Part shown: positions 56,330 through 64,000 of the stretch, piece by piece
Numbering within the stretch: the first letter of the stretch is position 1
Layout: each line of letters opens with the position of its first letter
Assembly (NCBI GenBank): GCA_022414725.1
Contig: CM039464.1
Location: 37,991,861-38,055,860, forward strand
Source: Microglena sp. YARC
Taxonomy: Eukaryota > Chlorophyta > Chlorophyceae > Chlamydomonadales > Chlamydomonadaceae
Direction of reading: 5' to 3'
Length of the DNA stretch: 64,000 nt
Program-made: the position numbers and the translations under genes
Notes under the pieces: generated by a model
What the model was told of the DNA's origin: nothing
Database searches by the model: none
Seen by the model: only the letters and a program-made list of their open reading frames with translations

Positions 56330-56915
56330 TGGATGCTGCAATGCGGGCTTGTCTCGAGTCGACTGTGGCATGTCCATGGCAATGTAATGAAAATGCAATG
56401 ACTGAATCATATGCCAATCATACTACTGACAACACGCTTGTATAATCTTGCAGGAATGGGTGGATGCCAGGGTAATTCAAAGCGTGCGCTTTTGAGCTTT
56501 TGAGCGCTAACTTTTTGACCCCTCTGCGCTTTAAGCGCAGTTTTTTGCAACCCCTTGTGGGCGCTACAAGCAATTTTTGCGCTTTTTGCACTACAAAGCG
56601 CAGTTTTGTTTTGTTTTCAAGTGCGCTAAAGCGCTGGCCAATTTGCCAATTTGAAGTACCCTGGTGGATGCAGCTACTGCCAGACTCCCGAGCATACTTC
56701 CCCATGGCCAGCGTATTTCAGACATCTTGGTGTGGGCTGATCAGCTGGGTTTTCGTCACGAACGTGTATTCGTCACAAATTGGGTGGAGGTGGGTACACC
56801 CAAGCTTCCGCACATGAGCGCTGAGGGCCTATCAGCCATATTGGAGTCGGTTGATAAGCTGGGTTGTCAGTTTGTCACAGAACGGACTTCATCACATCCC
56901 AGCCAGGACAGCCAT
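56330..56915 (+). pseudogene. Exon-like fragments of an unrecognised gene, interrupted by a MITE
   Basis: At 56448 an acceptor (AATCTTGCAG) is followed by EWVDA, then the hAT MITE, then AATARLPSILPHGQRISDI and LVWADQLGFRHERVFVTNW up to GTGGAGGTGG. Removing the MITE and one TSD copy would restore the frame. A diverged copy of the front lies at 56330 (VDAAMRACLEST). A diverged copy of the back lies at 56800-56900 (GLSAILESVDKLGCQFVTER). This is again an exon-edge duplication pattern. The right side is cut by a copia fragment at about 56915. I do not recognise the family. Confidence 0.45.
56460..56671. mobile_element. hAT-type MITE, copy 3, with perfect 8-bp TSD
   Basis: Element at 56468-56663 between two perfect GTGGATGC copies (56460-56467 and 56664-56671). 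Terminal inverted repeats CAGGGTAATTCAAA and TTTGAAGTACCCTG differ at one position. The interior has TTTGCGCTTTTTGCACTACA and AAGCGCAGTTTT, as in copy 1. No coding capacity. Confidence 0.92.
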
Positions 56916-57480
56916 CAACAATTGGGGTTGCTAAAGGGCGTAGGGAATTACCGGCGACACAAACATATCACCGTTTGATGACAGGAGGGATGCAAGCGGG
57001 CACGGGGACCCATATTAATGGGAGATCCCAGGAAGACAGTTTAGAACTGAACTGGATATAGAGAGTACATCACTACTCTCTACGACCTGGCGCAACATCG
57101 GAACCCAAATATAATAACCCTCACCAGGGAATACCCAACCAGTCTACCAAATAACGCCCTTTCGACTAGCTTGTTGCGTTTCTTCCCATTGACTAAGGTG
57201 ACAAAGCAAGGGCAACCAAACACACGCAACAACGACACATCAGGAACCACACCGTAGAACATCTCATAAAGAGTATGCCACCCTAGTTGTACAGCCGATT
57301 GCGAAGATAACACACTAGCACTCTGCTAAGCAGTGTCATCATCAACAACTCATGCACTGCCACAACTAATCGAGATCAACCATGCCTCTATACCACTTAA
57401 CTAAAAATTCCTAAGCCCTATCAGAACTCAAACACTTGAACACAAACTCATGTAGCTGAGGCATACACCTAAGGGGGGGC
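56915..57480 (-). mobile_element. Degraded copia integrase fragment
   Basis: Collinear with about 62260-62920 of the larger copia element. It contains PDVSLLRVFGCPCFVTLVNG, GKKRNKLVERALFGRLVGYS and LHEFVFKCLSSDRA on the minus strand, with stops and a deletion between the last two. The left end is near 56915 and the right end near 57475, where similarity stops abruptly. Confidence 0.85.
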
Positions 57481-58415
57481 ACCCAGGGGAAGGACCAGGG
57501 GCACGGTAAGACAAAGAACGCGACCTCTGTCGAACCACGGAACGCACCCAGGGGTCCCAAGGATCCTAAGAGAGAAAAAATATCCACCAAGATATCATGC
57601 CAAAGAACCTCCACGGCCGCTGGACTAGGGCCAGGACGGCGTCCACTTCGGCCTTTAGCATGGGCGAAGTCCGGCGCTGCGACTCCTGGGATCACAGAAG
57701 GTGGGGAAGCGTTAGGGCGAAGTCGAGATTTGAGGTATGGGAAAAGGAGACGAGGATGAAAGTGCAGCAAGTCGCACCAATGGCAGAAAATCGCAAATCG
57801 CAAGGGCAGAATTCGAAAAATTATCGCTAGGATGCGAAGAGCAGAGCCGAGGCATGTAAAGGCCCTAATATCCCGCCGTCGATGATCAGTCAATCCCAAG
57901 TCCCCCCCTCTATCGCTCGACTCACCCGGTTGGGGGGTAGAGGGAGCAGCACCCGTAGTGGTGCTGACCATACCCCCCTGCTTCCTACCACCTCCAGAAT
58001 CTCCAGGTCCAATACGCGTAGGTCGTTCTCCTCTGGCGAACCCTACGGCAGTGCCGGCGATCCGCCAGCTTGATCGAAAAAAATTCTCCAGAAGGTAGCA
58101 CAGAGCCACTAGAGCGCAAGCTCATGCCAGTAGCCGACCGTCGGCTGGGCAGAGCAAAGGGGGTCACAAACGACGTAGACATCAGCAGGGAGCTTGGTCG
58201 GCTTGGCAACCTCCTGTTCCGCAGGCAGAGCCGCAAACACCGGAGAAATGGTAGCGACGTCAAGGACGCGAGCAGACGAAGACGGGGAACCTCCACCGAT
58301 GTCCAGGCTAGTCGCCGACTTGAGTCTGCACGTCACAGTCCAACTAGGTCGTTCGATAAGCTACCCCCAAATTTAGTAGTTATGACATTCTACCTACAAA
58401 TTTAGTAGTTATGAA
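57481..58415 (-). other. Unassigned GC-rich block beside the copia fragment
   Basis: A 232-codon minus-strand frame covers most of it, but its composition (Arg/Pro/Ser/Leu) and lack of motifs do not convince me. It could be untranslated or gag-region sequence of the same old copia copy. The end (58375-58415) has two ACAAATTTAGTAGTTATGA repeats that lead into the 40-bp array. Confidence 0.35.
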
Positions 58416-58439
58416 ATCGCAGGACGATTTGATGGGCAG

Positions 58440-59405
58440 AGCACCTCGACCAGCGACCATCTAACAACTAATTTAGGGGGTAGTGACCCTTCACCACAAG
58501 CACCCACTAATTTAGGGGGTAGTTGACCCCCACCAACACCACCCACTAATTTAGGGGGTAGTTACCCCCCACCAGCAACCAACAACTAATTTAGTGGGTA
58601 GTGACCCTCCACCAACACCACCCACTAATTCAGGGGGTAGATACCCCCCACCAACAACCAACAACTAATTTAGGGGGTAGTGACCCCCCACCAACAAGCA
58701 CCCACTAATTTAGGGGGTAGTTACCCCCCACCAGCAAGCAACTACTAAATTTGGGGGGTAGTGACCCCTCACCAGCAAGCACCCACTAATTTAGGGGGTA
58801 GTTACCCTCCACCAGCAAGCAACAACTAATTTAGGGGGTAGTGACCCCCCACCAGGAACCAACAACTAATTTAGGGGGTAGTAACCCTTCACCACAAGCA
58901 CCCACTAATTTAGGGGGTAGTGACCCCTCACCAGCAAGCACCCACTAATTTAGGGGGTAGTGACCCCCCACCAGCAAGCACCCTCTAATTTAGGGGGTAG
59001 TGACCCCCCACCAGCAAGCACCCACTAATTTAGGGGGTAGTAACCCCCCACCAGGAACCAACAACTAATTTAGGGGGTAGTGACCCCTCACCAGCAAGCA
59101 CCCACTAATTTAGGGGGTAGTGACCCTTCACCACAAGCACCCACTAATTTAGGGGGTAGTTGACCCCCACCAACACCACCCACTAATTTAGGGGGTAGTT
59201 ACCCCCCACCAGCCATCACCCACTAATTTAGGGGGTAGTGACCCTCCACCAACACCACCCACTAATTCAGGGGGTAGATACCCCCCACCAACAACCACCC
59301 ACTAATTTAGGGGGTAGTGACCCCCCACCAACAACCACCCACTAATTTAGGGGGTAGTTACCCCCCACCAACAACCAACAACTAATTCAGGGGGTAGTGA
59401 CCCCT
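58440..59405. repeat. 40-bp hairpin-forming tandem array
   Basis: About 24 units of CACTAATTTAGGGGGTAGTG followed by ACCCCCCACCAGCAAGCACC, period 40 bp (some 38-39). Each unit contains an inverted repeat, GGGGGTAGTGACCCCC or the perfect palindrome GGGGGTAGTTACCCCC/GGGGGTAACTACCCCC class. Spacers alternate among AGCAAGCA, AACAACCA and AACACCA. It lies between two copia remnants. Confidence 0.92.
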
Positions 59406-60102
59406 ATCAGCTTGAAATCACTCCGGTAGAGTGGACAGTAGATTAAAGCAGCGGAACAGACGCACCAATCTATACACGGAGACAAGGATAACGTTACAGA
59501 CACAGGAGACCCATAAAGGGGCACCTGTGGTGAAAGGAGGCGGTAGACAGGAACCTAACAGGGTACAGATCAGACCGGAGACGTAGGTGACAGGAAGCTG
59601 CCACTGAGTCATCTCAAGATGACTCAGTCCCACGGGAAGCTGGCTCAGGAGAGCCGATAGTTCTAAGGGAGTACATAAGTAGTCACCAAGTCATAAAACG
59701 CGTGAGAGCACCGCTATACATGCTGATACTCCACCTATGACACAGGTGACATACAATAGTACTACTCCACCTATGGCACTGGTGACATAGAACTATATGT
59801 AACAAATTAAAAAAAAAAAAAAAAAAATCAAAGAACTCCGAAAAATAAAAATCGAGAGAAACTTCAAATGAAACCCGAAGGGTGTAAGGGAAGGTATGAA
59901 GCAAGGCAAAGAACCAAAATTTGCCAAGTGGATGTAAGAGGACAACTAAATATCAAAGTCGGGTAACAACGGTATAGAAAACCCGATCCGGGAATAGGAA
60001 CCTAATGCCAATCAATGATAACTTAAAGAAACTCTAAATGTAACCAAAAATTCCAGAATACATGTAACCAAAATTCTAGAATACATGTAACCAAAAATTT
60101 GT
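59406..60102 (-). other. 3' non-coding part of the copia element
   Basis: Follows the RNase H stop on the minus strand. Contains two GGTTACATGTATTCT(A/G)GAAT repeats, a poly-T run on the sense strand, and the paired segments CACCTATGACACAGGTGACA and CACCTATGGCACTGGTGACA. A TG...CA bounded candidate LTR at about 59413-59804 is possible, but no polypurine tract or second LTR is visible, so the boundary is not assigned. Confidence 0.45.
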
Positions 60103-60460
60103 TTAAGGAGAAGCAGTCATTCCAAACATGCGAATGAAACGCCAGAACACCATAGGATCAAGGGGCTTGGTGAAGGGGTCAGCACAGTTGTCCTTAGTGT
60201 TAACATAGGCAACATCCACCTGGCCATCCTCCACCAGCTCCTGGATATAGTGATGGATGACATCAATGTGCTTGTTGCGAGGGAGCAGCTGACAGTCATT
60301 GGCCCAGCTCAAGGACCCCAAGTTGTCACCCTGAATGGTGACCAGGTCACAAGGCAGCCCTAGATCAATTCTCAACTTTTTCAACCATTGCACCTCCCTG
60401 GCAGTCTGAGACAGGGCCTGATACTCAGCCTCACTGGAGCTAACAGCAACAGTGGGTTGC
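60103..60460 (-). pseudogene. Copia RNase H domain (frame-shifted)
   Basis: Contains SSSEAEYQALSQTAREVQWL, IQGDNLGSLSWAN, KHIDVIHHYIQELV and the terminal KPLDPMVFWRF, as in copia RNase H. The frame differs from the reverse transcriptase frame, with the change at a short A/G homopolymer near 60460. It ends at the stop 60105-60103. Confidence 0.85.
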
Positions 60461-61750
60461 CTTTTTGCTCATCCAGTTCACAAGGCAGCCTCCAGCGAGC
60501 ACAGCATAGCCAGTCTGAGATCTCCTGTCAGACCCATCATCAGCAAAGGATGAGTCACTAAAGACAGTAAAAGAGAAACCAGGGCTGTGAGTGTAAGTGA
60601 GGCCCAGATGGGAATGTTCTCTCAAATACAAAAGCAAGCGCTTGGCTGCAGCCCACAGGGGGGCAGTGGGTTGAGCAGAAAACCTGGACAGGTAGCTAAC
60701 AGCAAAAGAAATATCAGGCCTTGTGCAGGTAGCCAGGTACAGCAGAGCCCCCACAAGAGAGAGGTACTGGCTATTAGAGGCCAGAGGTTCTCCAGGAGGA
60801 TCAGTGACAGTGCACTTGGACATGGGAACTGAAAACTTGGGCTTGGTAGCAGCAGTGAGACCAAACTGCTCCACCAGCTCAACAATGTAGGAGTGCTGGG
60901 AGAGGTCGATCTTAACACACCTGCCGTCAGAATCAAGTGTACAAGTCATGTCCAATGAAAGGAACTGGACAGGTACACCCATTTCCTTGACTTCCCACCC
61001 AGCTGCTTCCATAGCCTTGATCAGCAAGGCATACCTATGCAGCTCACTAAAAGCACAGATAAAGTCATCCACATAGGTCAGGACATAGCTCCACCCACCA
61101 GTAGAATCCCTCCTGAAATACAGAGCAGGTTCAGCTTTGCACATGGTAAAACCGTGGGCAACCAAAACCTGCTTTACATCTTTGCTCCAAGCCCTGGGTG
61201 CCTGCTTCAAACCATAAAGAGATTTAATCAGCTTACACACAAGGGGAACATTGTCAGGACCAAGTTCATGAAAGCCCTCAGGCTGGTAACAGAACAGGTC
61301 TAGACCAGGTTCCAGCTTGGCATTCAAGAATGCAGTCTTGATGTCCAGCTGCCTCACAAACATCTTCCTATGAGTGATGGCAGCAAGGAGCACACGAAGA
61401 CCTGCTTTAGAGGAGACGGGGGCATATACATCATGGTAGTCCAGCCCAGGACGTTGCAGAAAACCACGAACTACAAAACGAGCTTTAAAACGCAAAGAAC
61501 CATCAGCCTCATGTTTCTTGACAAATAACCATCTGCCAGATAGAATCCTCTGCCTAGGAGGCTGTGGAGTGAGGACCCAAGTGCCATGAGCATGGAGGGA
61601 GGCCATCTCATCCTTCATAGCCTGCAGCCAGAGATCTCTGTCAGGGTTGGTAGGTAACATTGCAGCTTTATAAGAGAGTTCAGTAGAGGTAGAAATAAAA
61701 GCCCCCACGTACAAGCAGTGTACTTGTACATGGGCAGCGGGGATATCAGC
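60440..61750 (-). CDS. Copia reverse transcriptase domain
   Basis: About 424 codons open. Motifs in order: WLQAMKDEMASLHAHGTW, KARFVVRGFLQRPGLDYHDV, VRQLDIKTAFLNAKLE, CKLIKSLYGLKQAPRAW, the catalytic YVDD box (LTYVDDFICAF) and CTRPDISFAVSYLSRF. It copies element RNA into DNA. All catalytic Asp residues appear intact in this domain, although the ORF is separated from integrase by frame changes at about 62010 and 61790. Confidence 0.9.
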   Translation of the reverse strand, partial: ADIPAAHVQVHCLYVGAFISTSTELSYKAAMLPTNPDRDLWLQAMKDEMASLHAHGTWVLTPQPPRQRILSGRWLFVKKHEADGSLRFKARFVVRGFLQRPGLDYHDVYAPVSSKAGLRVLLAAITHRKMFVRQLDIKTAFLNAKLEPGLDLFCYQPEGFHELGPDNVPLVCKLIKSLYGLKQAPRAWSKDVKQVLVAHGFTMCKAEPALYFRRDSTGGWSYVLTYVDDFICAFSELHRYALLIKAMEAAGWEVKEMGVPVQFLSLDMTCTLDSDGRCVKIDLSQHSYIVELVEQFGLTAATKPKFSVPMSKCTVTDPPGEPLASNSQYLSLVGALLYLATCTRPDISFAVSYLSRFSAQPTAPLWAAAKRLLLYLREHSHLGLTYTHSPGFSFTVFSDSSFADDGSDRRSQTGYAVLAGGCLVNWMSKKATHCCC

Positions 61751-61759
61751 AGTATCAGC

Positions 61760-62002
61760 AGTAACCGGTAATAAAGCCCCAGCGCAGCACTCATGCGTGG
61801 TTGAACAAGGCCGGCCTCCTTTGCCTCTAAATCGTCGAAGCCTGGGTACACTGGAACACCCCAGCCATACGCAGTATCTGACCCGGACCAGTGTTCGAGG
61901 TCATCACTCACATCATCTGTGACGGCCACATCGTCGCAATGCCTGGTCCGGTATAAACCACCAGGTATAGCAGGGGGTGAAGTGATCAACAACTCCCGCG
62001 AG
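61760..62002 (-). pseudogene. Copia linker between integrase and reverse transcriptase
   Basis: An acidic stretch (VAVTDDVSDDLEHWSGSDTA) in a third frame connects the two larger frames. The left shift lies near 61790 and the right one near the C7 run at about 62020. This is the variable, non-catalytic part of copia polyproteins. Confidence 0.7.
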
Positions 62003-63814
62003 CTATCCGAATAGGTGGACGGGGGGGTGGCGACTAGTGGGCAGTGGACCTGTACTAGGTTCCACTATGACCCGAGGCTGTCCTAATCCTACGACTTCAC
62101 CGACGAAACGTGGCGCAGAGGAAGGCCCGGCGACCCCCTGAGATTCGAATAAATTAGAGCTTGAAGGAACATCAGACTCCCCCTGGCCCAATGCCGCCGC
62201 ACGCGATACAGCACCATCATTACCTGGCCTGGGACGCATCGTCATCCCATGACCAGTAAAGCGGTCAACAATCGGGGTTGGTAAAGGGCCCAGGACATTG
62301 TCAGTAGTATCAAGCCCTTTACCGATGATAGCGGCAGGGGTGCGAGAAAAATACTGAGATCCATCATAGGGAAAAAGCCCAGGGATACAGTTATAGCTAA
62401 ACTGTTCATAGAAGAGCACATCACGACTCTCTACCACCTGGCGCAACTTAGGAACCCAAACAAAATAACCCTTACTCACCAGAGAATACCCAACCAGTCT
62501 ACCAGATAACGCCCTTTCGTCAAGCTTATTGCGCTTCTTCCCATTCACTAAGGTAACATAGCATGGGCACCCGAACACGCGCAATAACGATACATCAGGT
62601 AGAACCCCAAAGAACAACTCATAAGGAGTCTTGTCACCCTGATTAGGCAGCCGGTTGCGTAGGTAACACGCGGCGAGGAAGGCATAGGGCCAGAAGGACT
62701 TAGTGAGTTTAGACTCCAAGTGAATGCTCCTAGCTACGTTCTGAAGGACCCCATTGTACCGTTCCACAGTCGCATTCTGCTGAGCAGTGTAAGCCATGGA
62801 CAATTCATGCACAGCACCAACCGATTCTAACCAATCCTCGAACCACTTCACTATAAATTCCTTAGCCCTGTCAGACCTAAGACACTTGAAAACAAATCCA
62901 TGCAGCTGAGTCATCCATCTGAGGATGGTAGTTTGAACTGCTAAGGGAGCTTCATCCCTGGTTCTCAAGCACAAGACCTCAGCATAGCCAGAGTATTGGT
63001 CAGTGAGACACAGAACATAAAACTCCCCACGCAAGCCCCTAATATTAAATGGCCCCATGATGTCCAAGTGAAGGCGTTGTAATGGGGCACGGATCCTAGT
63101 TTTGCTTTCTTTAGGAAAAGGGATACGTTTTCCCTTTGCCTTCTGACAAGCATCACATGGGATCTTAGACAGTCTTTGCACCTGTTGGAGAGTGAGGGGT
63201 AAGTTCTGAACCAAACCCTTCCTTACAAGGTTGTGCATGGCATCATAGCCAGGGTGACCCAGCCGCCTATGCCACAACCATTCAGGAGTGGTAGGGATCA
63301 CAACTCCACCATCCTCATCAACATCAAGAGCAAAAGCTGGATAATCTTCAGCACCATACAAACGGCCACGAGGGGTGTGACAAGGCCTACATGCAAACTT
63401 GTACACACCATCACTGGAGGCAGGGAAAGACCACAGAACAGAAGAGCCCTGTGTGGCAGTACAACTAAGACTATCAAAAGAAATCTTGCAGTTGTGAGCA
63501 TGGGCAACAGCATTTACTGACATGAGGTTCACCGGACAGTGTGGGATGTAGAGAACATTGGTTAAAGTGATTGGTGTTGGTAACCAATCACTACATAACA
63601 CAATAGAACCCTGACCCACAGACCGTTGAACCACACCATCACCAAATTTAACTGCTGGCCCAGTCTCAGAAGCATGAAACACAGTGAACAAAGACATATC
63701 ACCCGTGATTGACATCCCAGCTCCAGAATCAACATGCCAGACACCCTCAGACAGGCTCGGGCTGCAGACATTTGAAAATTTCGCAGTGCAAGAGAAAAGG
63801 ACAGAGCGTACCTC
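62003..63814 (-). CDS. Copia protease and integrase
   Basis: Begins after an in-frame TAG (63815-63817). Protease active-site motif VDSGAGMSI lies near 63715. The GAG-pre-integrase zinc region follows (LWHRRLGHPGYDAMHNLVRK ... CDACQKAKGKR, HHCC pattern), then the integrase core with LHLDIMGPF, CLTDQYSGYAEV and ATVERYNGVLQNVA (D, D and E) and the C-terminal GCPCYVTLVNGKKRNKLDER. The frame is open for about 600 codons and stops at 62003. Confidence 0.9.
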   Translation of the reverse strand, partial: EVRSVLFSCTAKFSNVCSPSLSEGVWHVDSGAGMSITGDMSLFTVFHASETGPAVKFGDGVVQRSVGQGSIVLCSDWLPTPITLTNVLYIPHCPVNLMSVNAVAHAHNCKISFDSLSCTATQGSSVLWSFPASSDGVYKFACRPCHTPRGRLYGAEDYPAFALDVDEDGGVVIPTTPEWLWHRRLGHPGYDAMHNLVRKGLVQNLPLTLQQVQRLSKIPCDACQKAKGKRIPFPKESKTRIRAPLQRLHLDIMGPFNIRGLRGEFYVLCLTDQYSGYAEVLCLRTRDEAPLAVQTTILRWMTQLHGFVFKCLRSDRAKEFIVKWFEDWLESVGAVHELSMAYTAQQNATVERYNGVLQNVARSIHLESKLTKSFWPYAFLAACYLRNRLPNQGDKTPYELFFGVLPDVSLLRVFGCPCYVTLVNGKKRNKLDERALSGRLVGYSLVSKGYFVWVPKLRQVVESRDVLFYEQFSYNCIPGLFPYDGSQYFSRTPAAIIGKGLDTTDNVLGPLPTPIVDRFTGHGMTMRPRPGNDGAVSRAAALGQGESDVPSSSNLFESQGVAGPSSAPRFVGEVVGLGQPRVIVEPSTGPLPTSRHPPVHLFG

Positions 63815-64000
63815 CTATTTCTTGTCCAAAGCATACCCATCAATCTGAGCCTGCAAGGAGGCCAGCTGCCGCGGAGTAAGCACACCTGGAAGGGCCAAGG
63901 CCATGGGCACCGGATTGGTAACCGGTGCACCAGGCTTGGTCTTACGCAGGTGCGGATGCTTCGTGAAACAGCGATCCTCCGAGTGGGTCGTCTTGCTGAG
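63815..64000 (-). CDS. Copia gag C-terminus (partial)
   Basis: Open from the window edge to the TAG at 63815-63817. It contains the second half of a CCHC zinc knuckle (HSEDRCFTKHPHLRKTKPG), then a Pro/Leu-rich region and ends YALDKK. The protease frame resumes directly after the stop in the same phase. Confidence 0.75.
   Translation of the reverse strand, partial: LSKTTHSEDRCFTKHPHLRKTKPGAPVTNPVPMALALPGVLTPRQLASLQAQIDGYALDKK

Larger units (their letters stand above)
60103..64000 (-). mobile_element. Ty1/copia-type LTR retrotransposon, incomplete at the right edge
   Basis: Order on the minus strand is gag end, protease, integrase, reverse transcriptase, RNase H, the order that defines copia (Pseudoviridae-like) elements. 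It is broken by an in-frame TAG between gag and protease, two frame changes between integrase and reverse transcriptase, and one in RNase H, several of them at homopolymers. The 5' LTR and most of gag lie outside the window. The degraded fragment at 56915 belongs to the same family. Confidence 0.92.

Noticed and set aside
56664..56900. mTERF-like protein
   Set aside because: Two diverged helical repeats vaguely suggest it, but the diagnostic proline and spacing are not clear enough to name a family.
57411..58109. 232-codon minus-strand gene
   Set aside because: Composition and absence of motifs, together with a copia fragment at one end, suggest a chance frame in retroelement-derived GC-rich DNA.
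58440..59405. CRISPR-like regular array
   Set aside because: Units are contiguous with no unique spacers, and the variable positions are few recurrent variants. It is a satellite in a eukaryotic context.
59413..59804. 3' LTR of the copia element
   Set aside because: TG...CA ends can be drawn, but no polypurine tract precedes it on the sense strand and no partner LTR is in the window.

Overview
The window looks like nuclear DNA of a eukaryote, most likely a chlorophycean green alga. The genes are split by GT-AG introns, one 3' end carries a TGTAA polyadenylation signal, a Ty1/copia-type retrotransposon and tRNA-derived SINEs are present, and non-coding DNA is dominated by tandem repeats, (CA)n/(TG)n and very long pure G or C runs. 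The genus cannot be fixed from sequence alone. An exact 1000-N scaffold gap (34448-35447) sits inside a satellite. Roughly 22-40 kb is indel-noisy, as expected of unpolished long-read sequence.

Layout. 1-5744 (minus strand): most of an ISCA1-type iron-sulfur cluster assembly gene. Exon 1 is 5604-5744 and exon 2 is 3335-3485. The C-terminal exon with the CxC ligands is not in the window. 5745-6430: divergent intergenic promoter region. 6431-51907 (plus strand): one very long gene for a coiled-coil protein whose C-terminus resembles the TMF/golgin-candidate-5 family. I traced 12 core exons with consistent splice phase from ATG to stop; most of its ~45 kb is intron. The introns hold a 5'-truncated LINE with 13-bp target-site duplications, SINEs, hAT-type MITEs, foldback elements, an 11-kb AT-rich dimeric satellite (24.7-35.7 kb) and a 2.1-kb higher-order repeat (38.2-43.7 kb). 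52-56 kb: mostly unassigned DNA with a SINE and small hAT MITEs. 56.3-56.9 kb: exon-like remnants of an unrecognised gene, interrupted by a hAT MITE. 56.9-58.4 kb: a degraded copia fragment. 58.4-59.4 kb: a 40-bp hairpin-forming array. 59.4-64.0 kb (minus): a copia element with gag end, protease, integrase, reverse transcriptase and RNase H, broken by several frame changes and running off the right edge.

The most unusual feature is a rule that holds in both host genes and on both strands. Nearly every exon edge is embedded in its own tandem array. Acceptor-side arrays repeat the acceptor plus the 5' part of the exon; donor-side arrays repeat the 3' part of the exon plus the donor. The same happens past the stop codon, where the C-terminal coding segment is repeated in the 3' UTR. 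In at least four places whole mini-exons are repeated (54, 57, 60 and 102 nt; 18, 19, 20 and 34 codons). All are multiples of three with the same phase at both ends, so any number could be spliced in without breaking frame and would only change coiled-coil length.

A second connected story is a SINE-LINE pair. Four SINE copies share a 3' tail with the 3' end of the truncated LINE in the coiled-coil gene, suggesting that LINE family mobilises the SINEs.
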